Assembly (NCBI GenBank): GCA_964511155.1 | Contig: CAZEEJ010000002.1 | Coordinates: forward strand, 1 to 64,000 | Direction of reading: 5' to 3' | Source: JAAYDF01 sp964511155 | GTDB taxonomy: Bacteria; Planctomycetota; Phycisphaerae; UBA1845; PWPN01 | DNA length: 64,000 nt | Shown: positions 34,290 through 42,754 of the stretch, piece after piece | Layout: each line of letters starts with the position of its first letter | Position numbering within the stretch: the stretch's first letter is position 1 | Position numbers and translations under genes: made by a program | The notes under the pieces: model-generated | Seen by the model: only the letters and a program-made list of their open reading frames with translations | What the model was told of the DNA's origin: nothing | Database searches by the model: none

Positions 34290-34462
34290 GGACCTCACAC
34301 ACGTACCGGCATTCAGGCCGGGGCCAAGGTACCGTCTCATCTCCCTGTGACTACCCCGACCCGAGGCAAGTCTACCACGCAGGGGGTGTCAACGGAACCG
34401 GCAGGCGGAACTCGCTACCCGGCGCAACGCGACCAGGCAGAGCCGCGACCGTAAGCGAGCGG

Positions 34463-34600
34463 GCGGGTGGCCCATCCTCGCCTTGGCGAGGGTGGGCTCA
34501 CGATGATACGGATGAAGGAAGGGCCTGTGGTCAGGAAAGCTTTCCTGCGGGTTCGATCATCGCCAGCCCACCCCCGCCGCGGCGGGAATGGGCCACCCGC
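34463..34600. repeat. 138 bp palindromic element, copy 1
   Basis: Ends GGGTGGCCCATCC and ATGGGCCACCC are inverted. An inner pair (GGTGGGCTCACGATG and CGATCATCG..AGCCCACC) is nested within. The second copy is at 48939-49075. Confidence 0.85.
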
Positions 34601-34635
34601 CGGTACTCGCTTGCCGACCATACAACGCGCCCGGT

Positions 34636-34674
34636 AATCGCTCCCCCAGGTCCAGAGGACCTGGGCCACCCGCC
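34636..34674. repeat. Half element with CCAGGTCC-aga-GGACCTGG hairpin
   Basis: Matches one arm of the 124 bp element at 56245-56368, with compensatory changes in the stem. Confidence 0.75.
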
Positions 34675-34675
34675 T

Positions 34676-34745
34676 GGGCACGTCCATCAACAAGTTGACT
34701 CGGTCCTCAGCAAATCGGCGGCTCGCTGATTCTGTCACGGACCCT
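34676..34745. repeat. 70 bp dispersed repeat, half copy
   Basis: The reverse complement matches 41225-41295 with about ten differences. It carries one end (ctgtcacggaccc) of the terminal inverted repeat seen at 41227-41368. Confidence 0.85.
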
Positions 34746-34766
34746 GCCCTCTCCTACCCCTGGGAC

Positions 34767-34795
34767 TTCATTTTGCCCGGCGAACCTGCGATAAT
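34767..34795 (+). promoter_or_regulatory. Possible promoter
   Basis: -35 TTCATT (34767-34772), 17 bp, -10 GATAAT (34790-34795), about 83 nt before the start codon at 34879. Confidence 0.45.
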
Positions 34796-34878
34796 ACCGA
34801 GGGGTACTTGGCCCGTTCGTGGGTCCGGTACAGGCGTCGCGGAGACAAAGGTCAAGCCATCCGAGGGAGTAATGGGCC

Positions 34879-37800
34879 ATGGAGCAACCCTATAGGCGCA
34901 TCCCGGGACCGGTGACGATCGCCGCAGTCGCCCTCCTGTGTATGGCATGGCCGACGGGGGCCCTGGGCGAGACGATCGCCCCCGGCGTCACCTACACCTT
35001 CCACCAGATCGCCGGTCCGCGACAAGTCTTCGTGGTCAGCATCGAACGCGGCCGACCCGAGTACAAGTTCGAAGTCGGCTGGCCCCAGCAGCGGCGCAAC
35101 TACACCAGCCGGGCGCGGACCAGCACCATCGCCAACCTGTACGACTCCCCGCCCGGTCATGACGTGCTCGCGGCGGTGAACGGGTCGTTCTTTGGCTCGG
35201 GCAACATCGTGATCGGGGCGACGGCCTCGGCGGGCGAAATGCTCGAGCATCCCACGTCGAGCTACGACACGCTGCTCTTCGGCCCCTCGCGGCGTCCGGG
35301 CATCCGCGAGAGTGTCGCCCACGCGGCCGGCCGGATCACCTTCGCCAGCGGCTCGACCACCCCTCTGGACGACTACAACAAGGCCCGCTCGGCCGACCGC
35401 ATCGTGGCCTACACCCCGCAATGGGCCCCGACCACGGGCACCAGCGTCCAAGGGGTCGAGGTCATCCTGAGCAGCGTGAGCTACCCGATGCGCAGCCACA
35501 AGGAGGTCTCCGGCATCGTCACGGCGATCCGGACGGGGTCATCCTCGATCAACAACAGCATTCCGGCCGGCGGCATGGTGCTGTCGGCCCAGGGGACCGG
35601 GGTCGAGGCGACCCTCACAAGCAACATTCAAGTGGGGCACCGGCTGCACATGCGCTTCGCCACGAACGCCGGCGAGTACAACAACGCCGACATGGCCATC
35701 AGCGGGGCCGGCTGGCTGGTGAAGGATGGCGTCGCCAACACCGCCAACTGGTCGCGGCAGAGCAGTTCGTTTGTCAACGATCGGCATCCGCGCACCGTCT
35801 TCGGCTGGAGCGACACGCACTACCATATGATGGTGGTGGACGGGCGCACCACGACCAGCATCGGGATGAACTTCCAGCAAATGGCAGACTTCCTCATCGG
35901 CACGCTGGGCTGTGACGGGGCGGTGAACCTGGACGGCGGCGGGTCTTCGACGATGTGGGTCAACGGCAGCGTGCGCAACAACCCCTCCGACGGGAGCGAA
36001 CGCAGCGTGGGCAACGCGGTACTGCTGGTCCGCCAGGATACCGGGACCGCCCTGCCGTTCACGGACAGCTTCGCTGCCGACGGCCGGGCGGCGGGTTGGG
36101 ACGACAAGTTCACGTACAACCCGGTGGTGTCGTTCGCCCCGACCGCGCCCGGGGGCGACGGGTACGCGGTGGTGGTCTCGGACCCGGCCGGCGGCGTCGA
36201 GACGATGCGTCGCGGCGACTGGGGAGACGCGGACTACGCCGTGCAGGCCGACATTTACTGCGAATACCGCCCGGACGTGGCCGCCAACGGCTACGAGCGC
36301 TATGCGCTCTTTGCCCGCGACGACGGCATAGGCGGACTTGGCCTGACCACCAGCAGCTACGGGGCCGGCAACTGCTACGTGATGACGTACGACTCGAACA
36401 ACGGCCGGCTGCGGGCGGGCAAGCACGTCAACGGCACGCTGACGGATTTCCGGGCGGCCAATCCGCTGACGCTTGCTTCCACGGCGTGGCGGCGTTTTCG
36501 CATCGAGTGCCTGGGCAACCGCATCCGCTACTTTCTGAACGGCACCGAGATCGCCAACGTCATCGACAACTCGTTCGCCAGCGGCTACTTCGGCATCGGG
36601 TATCACGAACTGTTCTCCAGCAACGCCAACATCCGCGGCACACGGGCGGACAACTTCCTGGTCACGCTGCCGGACATGCCGCCGGCCAAGGCCACCGGGC
36701 CCAGCCCCGCCCACCTGGCGGTCGACGTGCCGCACGACAGCCTGTTGAGCTGGACGGCCGGCCAAGGGGCCGACTCGCACCGCGTGAACTTCGGCACCAC
36801 CAGCCCAGGCAGCTACCGCGGCAGCCAGGCGGGTACGTCGTTCAATCCCGGTCCGCTGACCCGCGGCCAGACTTACTACTGGCGGATCGACGAGGTCAAC
36901 CCCATCGGCACCACGACGGGCGACGTCTGGCAGTTCACCGCCCTGCAGGACGCGGTTCCCGCCGACCACGACCATGACGGAGACGTGGACCTGGACGATT
37001 TCAGCGCGTTCCAGATTTGTCTGACCGGCAACGGCCAGAGCGTCACCGACCCCGACTGCTTCTGGGCAAAGCTGGACGGTGACGGGGACGCGGATGCGGT
37101 GGACCTCAGTCTGTTTCTCGCATGCCTGAGCGGACCGGGCCTGCCCCCCCCTGCCGGCTGCGGCAGCTCACTGCCACCGACCAGCCCGATCCCCCCCAGG
37201 CCAGCCGACGCCCCTACCGGCAGCCAGTTCGTCAATGAGGTTCTCAACCTTTCGCTGCTGGCCCGGGAGGCCCGCATTCGCGAAGAGCTGCTCAGTGGTA
37301 ACCTGCCCGACTTCCTGCGGACCTTCGTGCCGGTGACCGTCTCCCAGACGATCGACGGCCAGCCTTACCAGGCGGTCTACCACGTGGCCCCCGACTACCT
37401 GGCCATCGGCTCGGACGCGGATTTCGTGCGCATGCCCATGATGCCCGACAGCGCCCAGGTGATCGCCGACCGCTTCGAGTGCACGCTGACCACGCGCAAG
37501 ATGACCAACACCATCTATACCCAGGCCGCCGTCAAGCTCGCTCCCTCGCCGATCAACCCGCAGACGACGGATATCACCCTGGTGTCCACCTTCTACCAGC
37601 ACCACCAGACGGTTGAGCAGCAGCGGGCCGGACAGCCGCTCGGCCTGCTCATCGGCGGCATCAAGAAGGACGTGGTCATCACGCCGCAACTGCTGACCCT
37701 CACCGGCCGGGTCGCCATCTACGGCTGGCACCAGCTCAACGGCACGCCCATTCAGCCGCTCTACCTCGGCCATAATATCTACCACGTCGACTACAGCCAC

Positions 37801-37932
37801 GGCATCCGGCTGGTCAGCGCCTACATGACCGTCAATGGCCAGCCCATGACCACCGCCGACGTGTTGGCCCATCCGCAACTGCACGTCCTGCTCAGTGACG
37901 AGGGGCAGGTAGTCAACCCGCGATACGAATGA
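34879..37932 (+). CDS. Phosphodiester glycosidase-family protein with dockerin and extra C-terminal domain
   Basis: A 1017-residue exported protein, paralogous over its first ~600 residues to the gene at 29477. Signal peptide VTIAAVALLCMAWPTGALG. The NAGPA-like domain has LAAVNGSFFGSG, MNFQQMADFLIGTLG and NLDGGGSSTMWVNG near residue 355. A beta sandwich (DYAVQADIYCEYRPD) and a fibronectin III-like domain (LSWTAGQGADSHRVNFG) follow. Dockerin-like repeats span about 695-760 (DHDGDVDLDDFSAFQIC, DGDGDADAVDLSLFLAC). Unusually, a Pro-rich linker and about 240 more residues come after the dockerin (NLPDFLRTFVPVTVSQTIDG, MTNTIYTQAAVKLAPSPI, VAIYGWHQLNGTPIQPLY). I recognise this tail only as a conserved uncharacterised secreted domain. 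The PKD of the paralogue is absent. Confidence 0.85.
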   Translation: MEQPYRRIPGPVTIAAVALLCMAWPTGALGETIAPGVTYTFHQIAGPRQVFVVSIERGRPEYKFEVGWPQQRRNYTSRARTSTIANLYDSPPGHDVLAAVNGSFFGSGNIVIGATASAGEMLEHPTSSYDTLLFGPSRRPGIRESVAHAAGRITFASGSTTPLDDYNKARSADRIVAYTPQWAPTTGTSVQGVEVILSSVSYPMRSHKEVSGIVTAIRTGSSSINNSIPAGGMVLSAQGTGVEATLTSNIQVGHRLHMRFATNAGEYNNADMAISGAGWLVKDGVANTANWSRQSSSFVNDRHPRTVFGWSDTHYHMMVVDGRTTTSIGMNFQQMADFLIGTLGCDGAVNLDGGGSSTMWVNGSVRNNPSDGSERSVGNAVLLVRQDTGTALPFTDSFAADGRAAGWDDKFTYNPVVSFAPTAPGGDGYAVVVSDPAGGVETMRRGDWGDADYAVQADIYCEYRPDVAANGYERYALFARDDGIGGLGLTTSSYGAGNCYVMTYDSNNGRLRAGKHVNGTLTDFRAANPLTLASTAWRRFRIECLGNRIRYFLNGTEIANVIDNSFASGYFGIGYHELFSSNANIRGTRADNFLVTLPDMPPAKATGPSPAHLAVDVPHDSLLSWTAGQGADSHRVNFGTTSPGSYRGSQAGTSFNPGPLTRGQTYYWRIDEVNPIGTTTGDVWQFTALQDAVPADHDHDGDVDLDDFSAFQICLTGNGQSVTDPDCFWAKLDGDGDADAVDLSLFLACLSGPGLPPPAGCGSSLPPTSPIPPRPADAPTGSQFVNEVLNLSLLAREARIREELLSGNLPDFLRTFVPVTVSQTIDGQPYQAVYHVAPDYLAIGSDADFVRMPMMPDSAQVIADRFECTLTTRKMTNTIYTQAAVKLAPSPINPQTTDITLVSTFYQHHQTVEQQRAGQPLGLLIGGIKKDVVITPQLLTLTGRVAIYGWHQLNGTPIQPLYLGHNIYHVDYSHGIRLVSAYMTVNGQPMTTADVLAHPQLHVLLSDEGQVVNPRYE

Positions 37933-38011
37933 TCGCCGCCGCCTGGTCCCTGACGGCTCGGGCGGAGGCGCGACGCGTGTCAGCTCGCGGTCCGTGGGTG
38001 TCCTCACGCGA

Positions 38012-39751
38012 TCAACGCAGTACGCGGTCCAAGGCGGCGTGCAGCCAGTCCTCGGTCTTGGGGAAGTCGGCGTAGCTGCGGATGGGCTGCAGTAACGGAT
38101 CGTCCGGTTGGATGCCCGCCGTCCGGAGCAGGGCGTAGTCTTCGAGCGATTCGGCGAAGACCTCCCAGCGGATGGAGTCGAGCGGGCCATCCGGGCCGGG
38201 ATAGACGACGAAGGGGTCGCCGTAGGGAATGTCGGGCCAGCAGCCGGCCGCCCCCTCGATGAAGGGGTCGAGCATCGCATCCTGTTCGAGCCGTTGCCAG
38301 CAGTTGTAGCCCCAATGCAGAAAGCCGCGTGCCTTGAGCCGGTAGAACAGCCAGCCGGACATGCGGATTTTGGTCAGCGGCGTATCCATGAAGCGGTTCA
38401 GCCAGGGCCCACGCGGGGCGCAACAGTAATAGACCCAGTGCGGGATGTCCTCGTCGAGGTAGGCCTTCGCGGCGCTGACGATGGGGATCGGTATGTCGGT
38501 CAGCCCCTGGCGGCCGAACTCGACGTCGCTCAGCGCGTCCATGACCTTCATCCACGGGGCCAGCTCGCGCAGCGTCTGACGGGCCCGGCGGTAGTTGGGG
38601 ATATGCTCGGCGGCCGGCTCGTCGGAAAGATGGAAGAACGAGCAGTCCAGCAGGTTCTCAGACTCCAGGAACGCGTGGAACGACGGCAGGAACTGGCGCA
38701 GGAAGTTGGTGTAGACCTCGCCGTGCCCGTCGGTGTCGATCGGCCAAAGCAGCTCCGCCCGGCCGTCCTTCATCGTGTAGATGGGCATGGCGTGGCGCAC
38801 GCCCCAGTAGATCCACAGGTGCGACCATTCGAAGTGCCGGGCGCCGCACGCGTGGGCCAGGCGGACCAGGCGGCGGACGTCGCTCCAATCGAACGCGTAT
38901 TGCCCCGGTGCCGGGCAGGTGATTTTGAGCATCTGGGCGGGGCGCTTGACCACTTCACGGCGGGGGAAGAACTGCTGGATGAAGATCACGTCGTTTCCGT
39001 GGGCCAACAGGTTGCGGAGGTACGCCTCTGCCAATTGCCACCAGCGGTCGCCGAAAGGCTCGATCTGGTAGTGCTCGTAGATAGTCTCCGGCCGCCACCA
39101 GTGCGTGACGGGGAAATCCTTGCGCGGCTGGACGACCAGGGGGCGGATGTCGAGCGTGGCGTGCAGCTCGGCCGTCTGCGTGCCGCCGTGGAAGCGGTAG
39201 CGGATGACCAGGTCGCGCGTGCCGGGCGGTGCGTCGGCGGGCACGTGCAGGGTGATCCAGAAGGACTGGTTGGTGAACGGGCCGACGCGGGCCTTGGGTT
39301 CCGGGAAGAGCGGGTCGGGCACGAGGCCGGGGATATGGCCGATGCGGTCGAGCTCCTCGGTCGGGACATCAACCGTCGTTTGCCAGAGGGGAACGTAGCC
39401 GACGCGGCGAACGCGCGGACTCAGCCCGTCGGCCCCGACGATCTCGCACTCCACGTCGAGGGGGAACGGCCGCCGGTTGCTCAGGCAGGCCTGGAAGGAA
39501 ACGTGGCGGTTGCGGGCCGTCTTGAGGCTCAGTGTCCGCTTCTCGCCCGGCATCGAGGCGGGAAACACGCGGACCAGCGAGGTCTCCAGCCAGAAGGCCA
39601 CGTTTGGCCCGGGCGTGCCATCGGGCTCGACAACGAGCGGCCCGGCGGCGGCCGCAGGGGCGGTCGGCGAAGTCTGGTCGGCCGTGGCCTCGTTCGCCAC
39701 GAGTATGGCCAGCACGGCCACAATGATGCGGGAACCGAAAGAGTTGTACAT
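38012..39751 (-). CDS. Secreted DUF4091 / GH123-like glycoside hydrolase
   Basis: A 579-residue exported protein with signal peptide (SRIIVAVLAILVANEATA). An N-terminal beta-sandwich (residues ~60-210) precedes a TIM barrel. The adjacent acidic pair Asp377-Glu378 in FFHLSDEPAAEH corresponds to the catalytic DE pair of GH123 N-acetylgalactosaminidases, which use substrate-assisted catalysis. The C-terminal stretch (GFLHWGYNCWQRLEQD, SIRWEVFAESLEDYALL) is the DUF4091 signature. A hexosaminidase-type role fits the neighbouring phosphodiester glycosidase-like genes. The ATG at 39751 has GGAG 8 nt upstream. Confidence 0.85.
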   Translation of the reverse strand: MYNSFGSRIIVAVLAILVANEATADQTSPTAPAAAAGPLVVEPDGTPGPNVAFWLETSLVRVFPASMPGEKRTLSLKTARNRHVSFQACLSNRRPFPLDVECEIVGADGLSPRVRRVGYVPLWQTTVDVPTEELDRIGHIPGLVPDPLFPEPKARVGPFTNQSFWITLHVPADAPPGTRDLVIRYRFHGGTQTAELHATLDIRPLVVQPRKDFPVTHWWRPETIYEHYQIEPFGDRWWQLAEAYLRNLLAHGNDVIFIQQFFPRREVVKRPAQMLKITCPAPGQYAFDWSDVRRLVRLAHACGARHFEWSHLWIYWGVRHAMPIYTMKDGRAELLWPIDTDGHGEVYTNFLRQFLPSFHAFLESENLLDCSFFHLSDEPAAEHIPNYRRARQTLRELAPWMKVMDALSDVEFGRQGLTDIPIPIVSAAKAYLDEDIPHWVYYCCAPRGPWLNRFMDTPLTKIRMSGWLFYRLKARGFLHWGYNCWQRLEQDAMLDPFIEGAAGCWPDIPYGDPFVVYPGPDGPLDSIRWEVFAESLEDYALLRTAGIQPDDPLLQPIRSYADFPKTEDWLHAALDRVLR

Positions 39752-39806
39752 ACCACATTCTCCATCTTTGGCGCCGCTTGGCATTAGCCAGAATTATTCA
39801 TCGGAA

Positions 39807-39930
39807 CCACGGATGAACACGGATAAACACTGATAAGGAGTTAGAGATCACATCGCCTCCTGATCCCGCAGCGCGCTGTGTTTGGCACCGATCTCTTGCT
39901 TTATCCGTGTTCATCCGTGTTCATCTGTGG
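39807..39930. repeat. 124 bp inverted-repeat element built of 'gatgaacacg' words
   Basis: Left arm ccacggatgaacacggataa (from 39807) and right arm ttcatccgtgttcatctgtg (ending 39930) are inverted over about 30 bp. The intervening 60 nt hold no gene. A degenerate relative (atcggcgtttatcggcgttc) lies near 49155. It occupies most of the gap between the GH123-like gene and ychF. Confidence 0.8.
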
Positions 39931-39988
39931 TTTGATCTCAATCGTGAGTAATCCGGGTTAGGTGGCTTACGGCTCTCTTGGCTAGCGA

Positions 39989-40038
39989 GCACCGGCGAGA
40001 CGCGGCTCGACTGAGCTCGCCGAAGTCCGGTGCCACAC
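39989..40038. repeat. 50 bp module, inverted copy
   Basis: Reverse complement matches 26279-26328 at about 46 of 50 positions, and 56158-56206 less closely. It ends 19 bp from the stop of ychF. Confidence 0.85.
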
Positions 40039-40056
40039 CGCTTGTACGATACGTGC

Positions 40057-41121
40057 TTACACGTTGAACCGGAAGTTGATCACATCGCCGTCGTGGACGA
40101 CGTAGGTCTTGCCTTCGAGGCGGACCTTGCCGGCGGCCTTGGCGCCCTTCATGTCCCCGGCGGCGTGGAGGTCGGCGTAGGCGACGGTCTCGGCCCGGAT
40201 GAACCCGCGGGCGATGTCGGTGTGGATCTTGCCGGCCGCGGTGACGGCGTCGCTGCCGCGGTGGATCGGCCAGGCACGGACCTCGTCCTCGCCCACGGTG
40301 AGGAACGAAATCATGCCCGTGGCCTCGTAACATGCCCGCACCAAGCGGTTGCGGGCGGGCTCGGCCACGCCCAGGTCCTGCAGGAACGCCTCGCGGTCGG
40401 CAGGGTCCAACTGGGCGATCTGCTCCTCGGTGTCCGCACACAGCGACACCACGGTGTGGACGTTGGGATACGCGAACGGCGGCGCGGCGGCGGCCTGGTC
40501 CTCGTTCACATTGACCACCACGATCAGGGGCAACTCGGTGAGAAACGCGTAACTGGACAACGCCCGGCGTTCGTCTTCGTTGTGCATCGCGGACGAGATC
40601 GGCTGCTCGTTCTCCAGGGCCTGCTGGCAGCGCTGCATCAGCTCGAGATCGCGTTTCTCCTGCTCGTGGGTGCGGGTCGGTTTTTTCAGCGACTTTTCGA
40701 GCCGCTCGATGCGGTTGGTCACCTGTTCGAGATCGCAGAAGACCAGCTCCGCCACGAGCTCATCCACGTCCGCCCGGGCGTCGATGCGGTTGCGGTAAGG
40801 GGGAACGGCCGGGTTGTCGAACGCCCGCACCACGGCCACCAGAGCGTCGCAGAGGCGCACGCTTGGCAGGCTTTTGCGGAACTCCGCCTGCTGCTGGGCC
40901 GTCTCGTGGCTGAAGCCCGGCACGTCCAGGCAGTCGAGCGTCGCCTCGACCTTGCGTTGCGGTTTGTAGAGCACGTTGAGCCAGTCCAGCCGCGGGTCCG
41001 GCACCTTGACGACGCCCAGGTGCTCGCCGATACCGTGCTGCGGCCCCGGCGGCAATCCGGTCACCGCCCGGAACAAGGTGGATTTCCCGCTCATCGGCGG
41101 GCCGACAAAGGCTACTTTCAT
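40057..41121 (-). CDS. ychF: YchF/OLA1-family ATPase
   Basis: A 354-residue Obg-family P-loop protein. The Walker A is GPPMSGKST at residues 7-15. YchF usually has an Asn before the GKS, replaced here by Met-Ser. The G4 position reads VNVNE rather than NKxD, as in the ATP-preferring YchF group. DVPGFSHE is the G3 region. A coiled-coil region (about 120-190) follows, and the TGS domain closes the protein (HTDIARGFIRAETVAYADL, VHDGDVINFRFNV). Family proteins bind ribosomes and respond to oxidative stress. The His after DVPG (often Leu) is replaced by FSH. The gene is monocistronic. Confidence 0.9.
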   Translation of the reverse strand: MKVAFVGPPMSGKSTLFRAVTGLPPGPQHGIGEHLGVVKVPDPRLDWLNVLYKPQRKVEATLDCLDVPGFSHETAQQQAEFRKSLPSVRLCDALVAVVRAFDNPAVPPYRNRIDARADVDELVAELVFCDLEQVTNRIERLEKSLKKPTRTHEQEKRDLELMQRCQQALENEQPISSAMHNEDERRALSSYAFLTELPLIVVVNVNEDQAAAAPPFAYPNVHTVVSLCADTEEQIAQLDPADREAFLQDLGVAEPARNRLVRACYEATGMISFLTVGEDEVRAWPIHRGSDAVTAAGKIHTDIARGFIRAETVAYADLHAAGDMKGAKAAGKVRLEGKTYVVHDGDVINFRFNV

Positions 41122-41226
41122 GGCGATCGTGTCTTCCGTGAGGCGTCCGTCACCGGTGCGGGCGCAAGACTGATTGTACGGAGGGGGGACGACGGGTCAA
41201 CCGCGAAAAGCCTGGCACAGCCAGAC

Positions 41227-41368
41227 GGGTCCGCGACAGAATCGGCGGGGTGCCGATTCGCTGAGGACCGAGTCAACTTGTTGATGGACGTGCCCCAAGC
41301 GTAGGTGACGAACAGCAACAAGTTGCCTTGGTCCTGGCAACGGCCCCCGCCGATTCTGTCACGGACCC
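41227..41368. repeat. 142 bp MITE-like element with 24 bp terminal inverted repeats
   Basis: Ends 41227-41250 (start GGGTCCGCGACAGAATCGGC) and 41345-41368 are inverted with one mismatch. An inner imperfect pair is gaggaccgagtcaacttgtt / aacaagttgccttggtcc. A half copy is at 34676-34745 in inverse orientation. Confidence 0.8.
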
Positions 41369-41392
41369 CAGCCAGACGGTGATCCACGATAT

Positions 41393-41421
41393 TTGACGAG
41401 TTGCCTTTCGCGGACTATGTT
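41393..41421 (+). promoter_or_regulatory. Sigma-70-type promoter
   Basis: -35 TTGACG (41393-41398), 17 bp spacer, -10 TATGTT (41416-41421). It lies 145 bp before the AAA ATPase start and 25 bp after the repeat element. Confidence 0.65.
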
Positions 41422-41566
41422 CGGTCCGGGTTGGGGAGCATGGGGAGCGATGTCCACCTTCTCTCGTCATGGTGGTCCCCGACGCTGCCCCGATCCGTTC
41501 TGACCTCATGTGGCCGCCGTGCGGTCGGGCCTAATCAACGCGGGCCGAGGCAAGGAGCCCCCGCCC

Positions 41567-42754
41567 ATGGTCAAAGAGTATTCACCATTTACCCCAGGCA
41601 TCCCGGTGCCCCTGGAGTTCTTCGTCGGGCGCCTCAAAGAAATCGAGCGGATGATCGACAGCGTCCGTAAATCCATTGCTCAGCGCACCATCGAGCGGTT
41701 GTTCGTGACTGGCGAACGCGGGATTGGGAAGAGTTCCATCTGCCGATTTGTGCAGTCCGCGGCGGAGAAGGATTCACAAGTTTTACCCATCCATGTATTC
41801 CTCGGGGGCGTTGATCGATTGGAGGAGATGGTCCGTCGCATCTTCGAGCGGCTCCTGCGGGAAAGCACCAATCAGCCGTGGTTTGGCAGGATCAAGGATT
41901 TCCTGGGCAACCACGTCAAGCAGATGGACATCTTCGGGGTCACGGTGGAGTTCTCGGCGTCTGAGCGGGATTTGACGCGGGCGGTCAGCGACTTCATCCC
42001 GACCATGAAGAACCTGCTCGACAAGTTCGGCGAGGAGCGCAAAGGAATCCTGCTTATTCTTGATGACATCAACGGGCTGGCCGGAATGCCCGCCTTCGCC
42101 AACTGGCTTAAGAGTCTGGTGGACGAGTTCGCCACGACGGCGGGCTCGTTTCCACTTGCGCTGGTTCTGGCCGGCCTTCCCGAGCGACGGCGGCAGTTGG
42201 TCAATCAGCAGCCCTCACTTGATCGCGTCTTCGAGATCGTCGCCATCAGTCGCTTCGACCGGCAGGAGACTGTTGACTTCTTTCACCGGGCTTTCTCCAA
42301 GGTCAACACGCAGGTCGATGATGAAGCCGTGGAGCTGCTGTACCGGTATTCCGGCGGGTATCCCGTCCTCATGCACGAACTGGGTGACGCGGTGTTCAAG
42401 GCCGACGTCGATAACCGGATCGACCGGCGGGATGCCCTGGTCGGGATTATTCGCGGAGCGGAGGTTATTGGCGCCAAGTACGTCGAGCCCCAGGTCACCG
42501 CGGCGATTCGCAGTGAAAAGTATCAGGGCATCCTGCGCAGGATCGCCAAGGAACCTTTTGAGCACCGGTTTACGCGCAAGGACGCGGTGGCGCGACTGAG
42601 TCCGGCCGAAGCCAGAGTGTTTGACAACTTTCTGCGCCGGATGGAAACGCTAGGCGCAATTCGCAAAGATCCGAACCGGGGCCCAGGCAGCTACGAGTTC
42701 ACCAGCGAGATCCACTACCTGTTCTTCTGGCTGCAGGCTTCCGCCGCAGAGTGA
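41567..42754 (+). CDS. AAA+ ATPase (ORC/archaeal-type ATPase-like), unknown role
   Basis: A 395-residue cytoplasmic ATPase. The N-terminus SPFTPGIPVPLEFFVGR is the FxGR-type box found just before the P-loop in ORC1/Cdc6-like and STAND-like AAA proteins. Walker A is GERGIGKSS (49-57) and Walker B GILLILDDING (160-170). ALVLAGLPERRRQL is the sensor-1 strand. A C-terminal winged-helix-like region (RFTRKDAVARLSPAEARVFDN, EIHYLFFWLQ) follows. The start at 41567 has AAGGAG 9 nt upstream. It stands alone with its own promoter between two repeat-rich gaps. A regulatory, replication-like or defence role is possible, and nothing in the context decides. Confidence 0.75.
   Translation: MVKEYSPFTPGIPVPLEFFVGRLKEIERMIDSVRKSIAQRTIERLFVTGERGIGKSSICRFVQSAAEKDSQVLPIHVFLGGVDRLEEMVRRIFERLLRESTNQPWFGRIKDFLGNHVKQMDIFGVTVEFSASERDLTRAVSDFIPTMKNLLDKFGEERKGILLILDDINGLAGMPAFANWLKSLVDEFATTAGSFPLALVLAGLPERRRQLVNQQPSLDRVFEIVAISRFDRQETVDFFHRAFSKVNTQVDDEAVELLYRYSGGYPVLMHELGDAVFKADVDNRIDRRDALVGIIRGAEVIGAKYVEPQVTAAIRSEKYQGILRRIAKEPFEHRFTRKDAVARLSPAEARVFDNFLRRMETLGAIRKDPNRGPGSYEFTSEIHYLFFWLQASAAE

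Larger units (their letters stand above)
34122..34878. other. Gene-free 757 bp composed mostly of repeat elements
   Basis: No gene seen. In order it holds the element at 34177-34289, a single hairpin arm (34437-34462), the 138 bp element at 34463-34600, a half element at 34636-34674, a 70 bp repeat at 34676-34745 and a promoter at 34767-34795. Most of the stretch is accounted for by repeats shared with other parts of the window. Confidence 0.85.

Noticed and set aside
34122..34340. 73-residue N-terminal extension of the ornithine cyclodeaminase
   Set aside because: It translates the inverted-repeat element, and the internal ATG with GGAAG begins at the conserved domain.
34545..34565. tRNA T-arm-like ggttcgatc
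   Set aside because: No acceptor or anticodon stems can be drawn, and the second copy of the element (49035 region) has a different sequence there.
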